Part shown: one piece after another, positions 8,403 through 17,468 of the stretch | Numbering within the stretch: the stretch's first letter is position 1 | How the letters are laid out: each line of letters begins with the position of its first letter | From: Funiculus sociatus GB2-C1 | Lineage (GTDB): Bacteria; Cyanobacteriota; Cyanobacteriia; Cyanobacteriales; FACHB-T130 | Direction: 5' to 3' | NCBI RefSeq assembly: GCF_039962115.1 | Contig: NZ_JAMPKJ010000014.1 | Location: 43,020-107,019, forward strand | Length of the DNA: 64,000 nt | Position numbers and translations under genes: made by a program | Notes under the pieces: model-generated | Seen by the model: the letters and a program-made list of their open reading frames with translations, nothing else | What the model was told of the DNA's origin: nothing | Databases searched by the model: none

Positions 8403-8573
8403 ATTGCAGCCTGGAAGGATATGGCGAGAAAAAATTTCTCCTTATCCCTAGTCCCTAGCCCCTAGTCCCTAGCCCCCAGTCCGATTGCAGCCTGGAAGGA
8501 TATGGCGAGAAAAAATTTCTCCTTGTCCCCAGCCCCCAGTCCCCAGTCCCTACTCCCTAGCCCCCAGTCCCTT
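8403..8573. repeat. Tandem 81-bp duplication plus C-rich repeats
   Basis: A 41-base segment beginning ATTGCAGCCTGGAAGGATAT at 8403 recurs identically at 8484, giving a period of 81 bases. Each copy is followed by CCCTAGTCCCTAGCCCC-type heptad repeats, the C-rich arm of the family at 6301. Together with 8188-8402, in which I see no gene, it fills the gap upstream of the pentapeptide gene and downstream of the next minus-strand gene. Confidence 0.8.
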
Positions 8574-10103
8574 TTACGGCAACCATCGGGGCTGTAAGCC
8601 TGGTAAAGGTAGCTGTTCGGGTTGCATCTGGGTGCGGGGTTCTCCTGGTTTTGAGGAGGTTAGGGGAAGCAGCCAGAGGTTACTGGTAGCGATCGCTTGC
8701 CCTTCATCTGTTCTCAAACCATCCGCTGTGGGGGGTATTCCGGGGGAGGTGACAACTTGATCGAATAGCAGCGCTAACCCATCTGGTGACAAACTCATGT
8801 GAATGTCGCGCTGGGTGGGCAATAGCAACAGCGGCTTCACGGCATTTGCATCCAGAGGACTTGTGGAATTTTTGATGTCAATTGCGGCAATGTAAGGCTG
8901 TTCTTGGTAATCTGTTCCAGTGAGTAGCTGTGTTAGCAGACAGTAGAGTATCTCCTTTTGGGGAGCAAATTCGCAACCCAGAATTGAGCCGTTTGTCCGC
9001 AGGAGTTCTTTCTGTACGCCAGAGTTAGTGACCAGAAAAAGCGATCGCGTGTAATCTGTGTTGAATTTAACGAAAGTGCCTGCCGATCCATCTCTGGCGA
9101 ACCCTAGCACTAAACCAAATTTCGGCAGAAAATCCAACGGCTTTGCGGCTGGGGTGAGTGGCAGAATGGCGATACCTTCCCCTTGAGCGATCGCTACTGT
9201 CTCACTATCCGGCGCTATCAAAAATTCTCCTCCCGGTTGGTTTTTCAAAGGTTGTGGCGGAGCATCTTTTCGCACTACCCACAGTCCAAATTCTGCGGGA
9301 TTTTTGCTGTTCACTCGCTGCACAACAATTGTTTCCCCATCCGCAGACAAGTCAAATTTGAGATTTTGGTAATCTTTGTTATCTAAAACCACGTTCAGTC
9401 TGCCGGCTGGCGGTGATTGTTCGTTGGATTTTCCGGAATCAGAACTTATTCCCGTGGTTACGTTGTAAATTTGTTGTTCCGACAAGCCTGGTTTATTATT
9501 CCTCGAATCGGTGGCAGAAAACAATATTTTTTCGCCATCTGGGTATGGCTTAAAGTCCATTACTACCAGGTCTTTAGGTGTCAGAACTATTTTTTTATTT
9601 TGAGTAAAGTTGTAGAGGATTAATTGCCCTTGTTCTTCCTTATCAATTCCCAGATAAACCATAGCGCGATCGCGGGTGCGAAACTCTCCCGTAAACGGTT
9701 GCATTTCCCTTCCTACACGACTCGTTCCTATACGCTCGGTTGCCCCCTCTAAGCTTACTTTATAAGCTGTGTCATAAGGCGCTGGGGAAGTTAAGGTATA
9801 AGACATTTTCCGCCCTGCCCAGCTGAATTTACCCGGCAAAGATGGCTCAATACGCAGATTTGCTTCCACACTGCCACGATCCATTGGGCGGCTAAAGGTG
9901 AGGATAAAGGAAGGATCATCAGCACCTACTTGTTTTCTCTGCCAGCTGAAATCTCGCACACGAGGCCCGGTGACTAAAAGGCAATTGGTGCCACTGCCGC
10001 AGGCATTGCCACCCCACAACATTAGCCCTATTACCAGACTCAGCACTAGCATTAGCGCTAAGGCAAGGCGATCAATTGGTTGAAGAAATTGTTTGGAAGT
10101 CAT
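8574..10103 (-). CDS. Membrane-anchored protein with Ig-like and beta-propeller-like regions
   Basis: 509 residues, not assignable to a named function. Residues 12-32 are a transmembrane anchor (LALALMLVLSLVIGLMLWGG). Residues about 50-145 look like a bacterial Ig-like (SbsA/Big_5-type) domain: DPSFILTFSRPMDRGSVEAN with PYDTAYKVSLEGA. The rest contains repeated blade-like segments such as DFKPYPDGEKILFSATDS, DLSADGETIVVQR, APDSETVAIAQGEG and SLSPDGLALLFDQ, typical of WD40-like/TolB propellers. It is exported and extracytoplasmic by inference. Third gene of a minus-strand run with the YcgQ/YcgR-like pair. Confidence 0.7.
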   Translation of the reverse strand: MTSKQFLQPIDRLALALMLVLSLVIGLMLWGGNACGSGTNCLLVTGPRVRDFSWQRKQVGADDPSFILTFSRPMDRGSVEANLRIEPSLPGKFSWAGRKMSYTLTSPAPYDTAYKVSLEGATERIGTSRVGREMQPFTGEFRTRDRAMVYLGIDKEEQGQLILYNFTQNKKIVLTPKDLVVMDFKPYPDGEKILFSATDSRNNKPGLSEQQIYNVTTGISSDSGKSNEQSPPAGRLNVVLDNKDYQNLKFDLSADGETIVVQRVNSKNPAEFGLWVVRKDAPPQPLKNQPGGEFLIAPDSETVAIAQGEGIAILPLTPAAKPLDFLPKFGLVLGFARDGSAGTFVKFNTDYTRSLFLVTNSGVQKELLRTNGSILGCEFAPQKEILYCLLTQLLTGTDYQEQPYIAAIDIKNSTSPLDANAVKPLLLLPTQRDIHMSLSPDGLALLFDQVVTSPGIPPTADGLRTDEGQAIATSNLWLLPLTSSKPGEPRTQMQPEQLPLPGLQPRWLP

Positions 10104-10226
10104 TGGTCAGTTGTCAGTTGTCATCTTAAGAGTTGTCCAGTTATCAAGTTGAAACGTTATCAGGTTCTAGCCGCTTAGTAACCTGATAACGTTCAAACGC
10201 CAATAGACAACAAACAATCCAAATAG

Positions 10227-11009
10227 TTAATAATCATAGGGATTCTTTGGCGGGTCTATTTTTTTAAGTGAATTGGCTTTGATGGTGAGTTGGCGTTTAC
10301 CTTGGAAGGTTTCGGTAATCATCTCACCTTCAACTTCTAACCAAGTGTCGGGGATATAGGCATTGCGATTTTCAATTAATTTTACGGGCAACCCTACTGG
10401 ATAAGCATCTGCTGCACAGCAGGTAATTATAAATCGGGATATTAACAGGTATTCTGGCGGTAGTTCTGGTGGATGAACCACGAATCCTTGAACTTTAGCT
10501 TTCTGACCTGTGTAGGCGTCGGGTTCGGGGTTGAAGTTCAGCGTCCGCACCCAGTCAATTAGCGATCGTTGTTCAGGTCGTACTGAGGAAGTAAATGCTT
10601 TGGGATGCGATCTGGTAAAGCTAATTGATTCAGTAACACCCCGTTCTAGTGCTGTTGTAGAGGTAAACACGCGGGGGGCAATTACTAAACCCAATATGGC
10701 TGTCACTAGCAGCAAAATGCTACTCCATCCAGGGGGAAACAAGGTGATATGCTGAAGAACCGCTACAGTCCGATTTCGCTCCCTACCATTAAACAGTTCT
10801 TGGAGCAGTTGTACAGCTTTCAATACCGCCAAGATTAACAAAGATATACCAGTGACAATCACCAGCCAGAAATAATCTTCGTGAATCAGTAAGTATAATT
10901 CCCCTGTGATCCGGTATTTTAGCAGCAATATTCCCCACGCCAAGAGTGCCAAGACATCCAAGCTAGGGATGATAAATTTTTGGGAAATAAGCTTTGGTTG
11001 ATTGGTCAT
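10227..11009 (-). CDS. TIGR03943 (YcgQ/UPF0703-like) putative permease subunit
   Basis: 260 residues. Two N-terminal hydrophobic helices (residues 13-60), a further helix near 95-112, then a soluble domain with YTGQKAKVQGFVV, ISRFIITCCAADAYPVGLPV and WLEVEGEM. The double-Cys CCAADA and the OB-like beta domain are family hallmarks. It is encoded just downstream of a DUF318/YcgR permease, the partner it accompanies in many bacteria. Members have been tied to metal (zinc) homeostasis regulons elsewhere; the transported species is not established here. Confidence 0.8.
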   Translation of the reverse strand: MTNQPKLISQKFIIPSLDVLALLAWGILLLKYRITGELYLLIHEDYFWLVIVTGISLLILAVLKAVQLLQELFNGRERNRTVAVLQHITLFPPGWSSILLLVTAILGLVIAPRVFTSTTALERGVTESISFTRSHPKAFTSSVRPEQRSLIDWVRTLNFNPEPDAYTGQKAKVQGFVVHPPELPPEYLLISRFIITCCAADAYPVGLPVKLIENRNAYIPDTWLEVEGEMITETFQGKRQLTIKANSLKKIDPPKNPYDY

Positions 11010-11012
11010 TGG

Positions 11013-11153
11013 TCAAGGGGGGACTAGGGATTGGGGATTGGGGACTGGGGATTGAGGATTGGGAGTAGAGGATTGGGGAATTGGGAAAAAGTCTTACCTA
11101 GTTCCTAGTTCCTAGTCCCTAGTCCCTAGTCCCCAGCCCCCAGTTCCCTGACA
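11013..11153. repeat. Palindromic G-rich/C-rich repeat
   Basis: A second full copy of the family at 6301: a G-rich arm (GGGACTAGGGATTGGGGATT, 11018-11085) and a C-rich arm (CCTAGTCCCTAGTCCCCAGC, 11098-11148). It sits in the gap between the two permease genes, which must be co-transcribed through it or transcribed separately. Confidence 0.8.
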
Positions 11154-12164
11154 TCAGAAAAAGTAGGTATAAAACAAGGTAAAGATGAAAGTCAGCTGGG
11201 CTGCGAGTCCAAAGAGATAGAATACTGCTCTGGGTTTGAGAATTGATAACATCAATCCGATGCCTTTGAGGTCAATCATCGGGCCAAATACCAGAAAAGC
11301 TAGTAAAGATCCGCTGGTAAAAGCTGAGGCAAAGGAGAGGGCAAAAAAGGAATCTACGGTTGAACAAATCGACACCAGTGCAGCCAATACCATCATGGCG
11401 ACGATGGAGGTAATTGGCCCTTGACCAAGACTTAGGATAAGTTCGCGGGGTGCGAGTACCTGAATAGCCGCTGCGATCGCACTTCCCAAAATTAACACGC
11501 CTCCCAGTTCCCGCAGCTCCTGCACTGTATTATCTAGCAACATCCGCAGCTTGTAGGGTAGCGGTTTTGTGCTTATATTACCCGCCATTGTGTTGCCAAG
11601 AGCAACGGCATCCATTTGCACCGGCCCAGACTGTCCCAGCCAAAACGTTCCCGATTGTAGCAAGGTGGGAGTGTTATCTTCCTGTCTTGATTTTGATTGG
11701 GGACGGGGTATGGCGCAAGCGATCGCTGGTTGCAGGATTGGTTTCAAATTACTCTGAATGCTGAATACGGAAGCAATGATGGTTGCGATCGCTAACGAAA
11801 ATACTACCCGCAACACGACAATTTCCGGCTGATCTCGGAATGCCACCCACGTAGACCAGATCACAATCGGATTGATTGTTGGCGCTGCCAGCAAAAACCC
11901 AATCGCTACTGGTGATGGCACCCCTTGCATCAGCAACCGCCGCGCTACTGGCACATTACCGCACTCGCACACTGGAAACAAGAAGCCTACACAGCTGCCC
12001 ACAAAAGCCCCTAAAATTGGGTTCTTCGGCATGGCACCAATCAGCTTCCGCTCATCGATAAACAACAGCAGTATACCGGAGAGCAAAACCCCCACTAGCA
12101 AGAAAGGCATTGCCTCTACTAGCAAACTTAAAAACAAGGTGAAAGCGTTGTGCAGTTGATTCAT
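11154..12164 (-). CDS. Permease of the UPF0718/DUF318 (YcgR/ArsP-like) family
   Basis: 336 residues with about eight to nine hydrophobic helices. The conserved FPVCECGNVPVARRL near 63-77 and the internal repeat APTINPIVIWSTW / FGPMIDLKGIGLMLS are typical of UPF0718 permeases. A central cytoplasmic loop (about 150-205) is variable. Relatives include ArsP (trivalent organoarsenic efflux) and YcgR. Pairing with the TIGR03943 protein places it in the YcgQ/YcgR group; the substrate is unknown, possibly a metal or metalloid. Confidence 0.8.
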   Translation of the reverse strand: MNQLHNAFTLFLSLLVEAMPFLLVGVLLSGILLLFIDERKLIGAMPKNPILGAFVGSCVGFLFPVCECGNVPVARRLLMQGVPSPVAIGFLLAAPTINPIVIWSTWVAFRDQPEIVVLRVVFSLAIATIIASVFSIQSNLKPILQPAIACAIPRPQSKSRQEDNTPTLLQSGTFWLGQSGPVQMDAVALGNTMAGNISTKPLPYKLRMLLDNTVQELRELGGVLILGSAIAAAIQVLAPRELILSLGQGPITSIVAMMVLAALVSICSTVDSFFALSFASAFTSGSLLAFLVFGPMIDLKGIGLMLSILKPRAVFYLFGLAAQLTFIFTLFYTYFF

Positions 12165-12456
12165 GCGGTTGGTCGTGAGTAGCCTTTTCTAGCTTTTTGC
12201 GGCTGCCAAGCCATTTTAGCGGTAATTACTGTTGATTTGATGAATGTGGTATTCGACGAGGTATTGTTGCAATTGTTTCAATTGTTGCTTTCAACATCCC
12301 AAACGTATAAGTATTTTCCTCAAACAAAGAGAAATGCTGGTTCTCTAGATTACAAATTTATAGGTAATTTTGAGTAATTTCAGCATTTTTGCTGATGATG
12401 TATTTCTGATTACACTGTAAATTTACTCAAGACAGTAAGATATTTATAAAACATTT

Positions 12457-13554
12457 ATGAATCAGGCTCAAGCTTTAAGACTGGATATCAGTTATGTAGC
12501 GCAACCTGACATGAATGCCCTTGGAGCACCGCCCTTGTCACTCCAGGTAAGCGATCGCTATTTATCTTTACAATCCACGCTTCAGGAACTATCACTGCAC
12601 GATGGTCAGGTTGAAACCGATAAAATCGGCAGGGAGGTGGCTGGGGCTTTCAAAGCTAATCCTCTCCTTCCAGGGATCATCTTAAACCAGCAAGGTCGTT
12701 TGGCTGGGATGATTTCCCGGCGGCGATTTTTAGAATTCATGAGTCGTCCCTACGGGTTAGAATTGTTTTCTCAGCGACCGATTGAGTGTTTATACCGAGC
12801 TGCTCAAACGGAGATGTTAACTTTTCCAGGGGAAACACCGATCGTGACGGCGGCCCGTCGGTCTTTAGATCGACGCCCTGAGTTACTTGATGAACCGATT
12901 GTGGTAGAGGTAGCACCGCAAGTTTACCGTTTATTGGATGTACATCAATTACTGCTAGCTCAGGCGCAAATTCATGAATTGGCAACCCAGCTGGTGACTC
13001 AACTCTACAACCAGCTGGCAATTACAAACCAACAGTTACTACACCTGGCAAGTTCTGATAGCTTAACTGGGGTTGCCAACCGTCGCCGTTTTGATGAGTA
13101 TTTCCTTTGTTGCTGGCAACAGATGCAGGAAAATAGTTCTGGGCTATGCCTGATTCTGTGCGATGTTGACTTTTTCAAAAAGTATAACGATAGCTACGGT
13201 CATCAAGCAGGTGATGACTGTTTACGGCAGGTAGCTGCTGCCATAGAGCAAACGGTGAAGCATCCGGAAGATTTGGTAGCACGTTATGGTGGGGAAGAAT
13301 TTGCTGTAATTATGCCCCACACGCCGCTTGCTAGTGCGGTTCATGTTGCAGAATCTATTCAAGAGGCAGTCAAAGCTTTGAAAATTCCCCATGCTTGTTC
13401 AGAGGTTAGCGAGTACGTGACCGTCAGTTTAGGTGTTGCGATCGGTTTTCCTAGTCCAGCTTTCTCACCATCAATGCTGGTTACGGCAGCTGACGAGATG
13501 CTGTACAAAGCAAAGCAGGCTGGACGCGATCGCGTTAGCGTATGCAGCTTTTAG
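12457..13554 (+). CDS. Diguanylate cyclase with CBS-like N-terminal input module
   Basis: 365 residues. Residues about 30-180 form an input module (STLQELSLHDGQVETD, PLLPGIILNQQGRLAGMISR, RFLEFMSRPYGLELF, PIVVEVAPQVYRLLDVHQLL) that looks like a tandem CBS pair and recurs in the next two genes. A coiled coil (YNQLAITNQQLL) leads to a GGDEF domain: SLTGVANRRRFDEYF, CDVDFFKKYNDSYGHQAGDD and RYGGEEFAV. GGEEF is the active signature, so cyclic-di-GMP synthesis is expected. The inhibitory RxxD position reads HPED, so classical product inhibition is probably lost. No membrane segment. Confidence 0.87.
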   Translation: MNQAQALRLDISYVAQPDMNALGAPPLSLQVSDRYLSLQSTLQELSLHDGQVETDKIGREVAGAFKANPLLPGIILNQQGRLAGMISRRRFLEFMSRPYGLELFSQRPIECLYRAAQTEMLTFPGETPIVTAARRSLDRRPELLDEPIVVEVAPQVYRLLDVHQLLLAQAQIHELATQLVTQLYNQLAITNQQLLHLASSDSLTGVANRRRFDEYFLCCWQQMQENSSGLCLILCDVDFFKKYNDSYGHQAGDDCLRQVAAAIEQTVKHPEDLVARYGGEEFAVIMPHTPLASAVHVAESIQEAVKALKIPHACSEVSEYVTVSLGVAIGFPSPAFSPSMLVTAADEMLYKAKQAGRDRVSVCSF

Positions 13555-13850
13555 TATTTCCAGGCGTTATTTAAGCCATCGGCAATTTATTAAATGAAAA
13601 AAATATTTTATTTAATAAATATATATTTAAACTTTAAATTCCTTCAGAAAAAATTTTATATTTTAGTCCACCAAAATTAAATTATCTAATTGATTTATAA
13701 GTTAAGATTTGATTAAAATAAACTTTAGACTAGATTAAAAGTAAATAAATATTGTAGGAAGAATCTTTATTATATAAATTAGCAAAATTGAGTGCTACAG
13801 TAAAAATACGATATTATTAAAAAAGTTGAAATAACTAACTCAGGGATATT

Positions 13851-15347
13851 ATGGTTAGTTTGCAAAAGTCCAAGGCCGAATTATCAATATTACCGGAATT
13901 GGCTACCAAAAAGCTGAGTTTGGAGTCAACTCTTCAAGAGCTGTCACTATACGATTTTCAAATAGAAGCCTCATGCCAGGGCAAAGAAGTTGCTCAGAGG
14001 TTTGAAGTTAACAAGCTATTGCCGGGAGTCATTTTGACCACAGAAAATAAATTTGTGGGGATGATTTCGCGGGGACGATTTTTAGAACAAATGAGCCGCC
14101 CTTATGGGCTGGAACTATTTTTAAAACGCTCTCTAAAATCTCTATATGAGTTTGCTGCAACAAATTTTTTAAAATTACCAGGCGATACGTTAATTGTGAC
14201 GGCAGCAAAATTGTCTTTGCAGCGTCCACCTGAGTTACTAAATGAACCGATTGTAGTAGAGTTGGCGAATGGAGTGTATCGGTTAATAGACGTGCATCAA
14301 TTACTGGTAGCTCAGTCTCAGATTCACGAACTGACAACTCAGCTTTTGGATGAGCAAACCCAAGCCCAAATGTTGCAAGCAGAAAAAATGGCGACTTTGG
14401 GGCGGATGGTTGCTGAAATTGCCCATGAAATTAAAAATCCGGTTAACTGCATTAATGGTAATTCCGCATTCATGTCAACTTACTGTCAAGATTTGATGCA
14501 GTTAGTGGCAGCTTATGAAGCAGAACCAAATATATCAGCTAAAATTGTTGATCTCAAAGAAGAAATTGAACTAGATTTTCTTTTGGAAGATTTGCCAAAG
14601 TTAATAGAAAGTATGAAAGTGAGCGCGGAGCGATTGACGAAAATCGTTAGCGGTCTACAAAACTTTTCTCACTTGGATGAAAATAAGCGTCAAACCGTTG
14701 ATTTACACGAATGTATTGAAAGTACCCTACTAATTTTAAATAATCCCCTAAAAAATGGCATTGAAGTAATTAAAAATTATGGAGATTTGCCGCTTGTAAG
14801 TTGTTACTCAGGACAACTGAGTCAGGTGTTTATGAATATTATCAGCAATGCAATCGATGCTTTAGGTGAAGCAAAAAGTAAGGAAAACGCTCATCCCAAT
14901 TTCCTTCCAGCAAAAGATTGGCACCCCCAGATCCAAATTACAACTGAAGTTTTAGAAACCAAAGATTCTGAATGGGTAGTAATTAAGATTTCGGATAATG
15001 GGCCTGGAATTAAGCCGGAGATTCAAAAGCGGATTTTCGAGACGTTTTTTACGACAAAGCCAGTAGGTAAGGGGACAGGGCTGGGGTTGGCTATAAGTAA
15101 TCAAATTGTTACGCAAAAGCATGGAGGTAAATTATTTGTGCGATCGCCTCGCTGGAATGCGGCTAATAGCCCCTCCCCGTCTCGGTTGTACGCTGCTAAT
15201 AGCGTCTCCTCCCATAGTGTAGGGGAGGACGTTAGCAAAGTGGCTGCAAAGATAGCGACCTTAGAGCATCTAAACAGCGCAATGGGCATGGAAGATTCAC
15301 AACCAAGCTTCGGCACGGAATTTGAGATCCTGCTGCCGCTTGTTTAA
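13851..15347 (+). CDS. Histidine kinase with CBS-like N-terminal input module
   Basis: 498 residues. Residues 23-170 repeat the input module of the upstream cyclase (STLQELSLYDFQIEAS, MISRGRFLEQMSRPYGLELF, EPIVVELANGVYRLIDVHQL). Then a kinase core: H-box AEIAHEIKNPVN, N-box QVFMNIISNAIDAL, G1 ISDNGPGI, F-box FETFFTTKP and G2 GKGTGLGLAIS, all intact. Between the strand KLFVRS and the last strand FGTEFEILLPLV lies about 50 extra residues encoded by repeat-like DNA. Cytosolic. No response regulator is adjacent, so the partner is unknown. Confidence 0.88.
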   Translation: MVSLQKSKAELSILPELATKKLSLESTLQELSLYDFQIEASCQGKEVAQRFEVNKLLPGVILTTENKFVGMISRGRFLEQMSRPYGLELFLKRSLKSLYEFAATNFLKLPGDTLIVTAAKLSLQRPPELLNEPIVVELANGVYRLIDVHQLLVAQSQIHELTTQLLDEQTQAQMLQAEKMATLGRMVAEIAHEIKNPVNCINGNSAFMSTYCQDLMQLVAAYEAEPNISAKIVDLKEEIELDFLLEDLPKLIESMKVSAERLTKIVSGLQNFSHLDENKRQTVDLHECIESTLLILNNPLKNGIEVIKNYGDLPLVSCYSGQLSQVFMNIISNAIDALGEAKSKENAHPNFLPAKDWHPQIQITTEVLETKDSEWVVIKISDNGPGIKPEIQKRIFETFFTTKPVGKGTGLGLAISNQIVTQKHGGKLFVRSPRWNAANSPSPSRLYAANSVSSHSVGEDVSKVAAKIATLEHLNSAMGMEDSQPSFGTEFEILLPLV

Positions 15348-15563
15348 TCGGCAGTAGCGCCAAACAATATGTAAGACAGGCATATAAGCCTGACCTCATG
15401 CAACGCCGCAGGTTGTAACTAACGCACCAAAAAATAATTGTAGAGAAAATATTCCCCGAAAGTAGTAGTTGGAATCAGCCCCAAGTACAGGTGAAAGGCT
15501 GCTGGAGATGATAATGTATGTTAATAGCTGAATCCAGCTTCTCTACTGCATTTTGGGCGTTGT

Positions 15564-17033
15564 GTGTTGGTATCAAATGGATTTATCTCACCTCCATCCT
15601 TGTCTCAGGGGAGCGCTCGCGATCTCTCTACACAATCAGCCCTGAGAGAGTTACCCCTGTACAATTTTCAAGTTAAAACCACCTGCCAGGGTGTAGATGT
15701 CGCCCGCATTTTTGAGAAGCATCCCCTGCTGCCTGGAGCAATCTTGATAGAACAGGGTAAGTTTGCAGGTATGGTTTCCCGGCGACGGCTCTTGGAGTGC
15801 CTGCTTCGTCCTCATCGGCTAGAGTTATTTTTGCACAAACCCCTGCAAGTTATCTACAGGTATGATCGCTCTGAGGTTTTAGTGCTTCCCGATAGTACGC
15901 CAATTCTGACAGCAACGCAGCAGGCACTGAAGCGATCGCCTGAACTGCGAGCAGAACCAATCGTGGTACAAGTGGGAGCATCTGACTATCGTTTGTTAGA
16001 TGTTCAGGAATTGAACCTTGTTTCCTGGCAAATTCGAGGAATAGAAACTCAAGTACGATACGAACGCATCCAAGCGCAGATGATCCAAAGTGAAAAAATG
16101 GCTAGTTTGGGGCGTTTGGTGGATGGATTAGTACACGAAATTTTAGATCCAGTAAGCTTTATTTGGGGAAACTTAACTTATGTCTCAACCTACAGCGATA
16201 ATTTACTAGAATTGCTGTCTGCTTATGCAGCGTATTTTACTGCTCCGCCTGAAGAAATTGCTGACCTAAAAGAAGATATTGAGTTAGATTTTATCCAACA
16301 AGATTTTCCCAGAGCAATTGGCAGCATCCGCTCAGGAGCAGAACGCTTAAAAAAATTGGTATCTGGGTTGCAAAATTTTTGCCATATTGATGATGTTTAT
16401 CCTAAGCCTGCTGATTTACACGCTAATTTAGATAGTATTCTTTTGTTGTTAAAAAGTCGTCTGACCAGCGAGATTGAGATTGTCAGAAATTATGGACATT
16501 TACCTCCAGTCCAATGTTACATTGGGCAACTGAACCAGGTTTTTATGAATATTCTCACAAATGCCATTGATGCGTTGATTGAGCAGGCAGTGCGAGAGAA
16601 GTATTCCCAAGAGTTTAAAGGGGGAATGCCAGCAGCAGATGCCATACAAAAGCCTCGTATTGAAATCACTACAAAGGTGTTTTCTCGGACTTTTACTAAT
16701 CCTAATCCGGGAATCTGCGATCTTCGCTGGGTTTCTATTTTGATTGCTGATAATGGGCCGGGAATGTCTCCGGAATTACAGCAGCAAATTCTTGAATCTT
16801 TTTCTGTGCAAAAACGTGCTACTAAAGAAACCAGTTTATCGCTAAGTTATGAAATCGTGACAGCAAAGCACGGAGGAGAATTTAAAATGCGTTCGCGTAG
16901 CGTCTCCCAAGAAAAATCCCCTACCGTTAGCGATCGCCTATACGAAGCTGAATCAGAAATATCCGGAAATGAAAGCGTAGAATCCCCTGTAAGCAGTGGT
17001 ACTGAATTTGAGATTCTGCTGCCCTTAGTGTAA
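15564..17033 (+). CDS. Histidine-kinase-like protein with CBS-like input module and degenerate ATP lid
   Basis: 489 residues from a GTG start (the exact start is uncertain). The N-terminal module recurs (SALRELPLYNFQVKTT, GMVSRRRLLECL, EPIVVQVGASDYRLLDVQEL). H-box GLVHEILDPVSF keeps His but has Asp where Asn is usual; N-box QVFMNILTNAIDAL and G1 IADNGPGM are kept. The F-box reads LESFSVQKRA and the G2 position reads KETSLSLSYEI instead of GxGxGLGLA. ATP-lid closure is therefore doubtful, and this may be a pseudokinase or scaffold. Tail residues near 440-480 include repeat-derived sequence. Confidence 0.82.
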   Translation: MLVSNGFISPPSLSQGSARDLSTQSALRELPLYNFQVKTTCQGVDVARIFEKHPLLPGAILIEQGKFAGMVSRRRLLECLLRPHRLELFLHKPLQVIYRYDRSEVLVLPDSTPILTATQQALKRSPELRAEPIVVQVGASDYRLLDVQELNLVSWQIRGIETQVRYERIQAQMIQSEKMASLGRLVDGLVHEILDPVSFIWGNLTYVSTYSDNLLELLSAYAAYFTAPPEEIADLKEDIELDFIQQDFPRAIGSIRSGAERLKKLVSGLQNFCHIDDVYPKPADLHANLDSILLLLKSRLTSEIEIVRNYGHLPPVQCYIGQLNQVFMNILTNAIDALIEQAVREKYSQEFKGGMPAADAIQKPRIEITTKVFSRTFTNPNPGICDLRWVSILIADNGPGMSPELQQQILESFSVQKRATKETSLSLSYEIVTAKHGGEFKMRSRSVSQEKSPTVSDRLYEAESEISGNESVESPVSSGTEFEILLPLV

Positions 17034-17468
17034 CTTCCTAGGTTGGACTACCAGGTGCTGCTTTGTTTACCGCGCTCGTGGTGCGTGGCGTTTGAGGCTT
17101 CCATACTCTACCATTTTAACTAAACCTTACTCAGCAACTATAATTATTTGTTGGGTTGCGCTGTCGTACCGCTACGCCCAAGTAAGCTACAACCCCACGT
17201 ACAATTATTTTAATTTATTACATAAACTATACTTGTAGTAGTTTTTCTGAATTATCCTAATACTAAAATATAAATAAACAACTACAGTTTTTGGCGCTTA
17301 TATTATAAGTTTTTTCAGGTTTTTGGGAAGCCTTTGTAATAAATCTCAATTTTTCCACTCAGGCAAATCACTTCCTTAAAATTATTTACTTCTGGATATT
17401 GGCAGTAGACAAAACTAGAGGTAAAAGTTTGCCAATTTAAGACATTGTCAATCAAAAATAAGGCATAT
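17034..17468. other. Intergenic region, AT-rich
   Basis: No gene visible. A short GTTGGGTTGCGCTGTCG...CTACAACCCC stretch at 17152-17194 resembles the GTTGGGTT-type small repeats seen at 58937 and, weaker, at 30540. The remainder is AT-rich and presumably carries the promoter of the large sensor gene; AAGG at 17460 can serve as ribosome binding site for the ATG at 17469. Confidence 0.5.
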
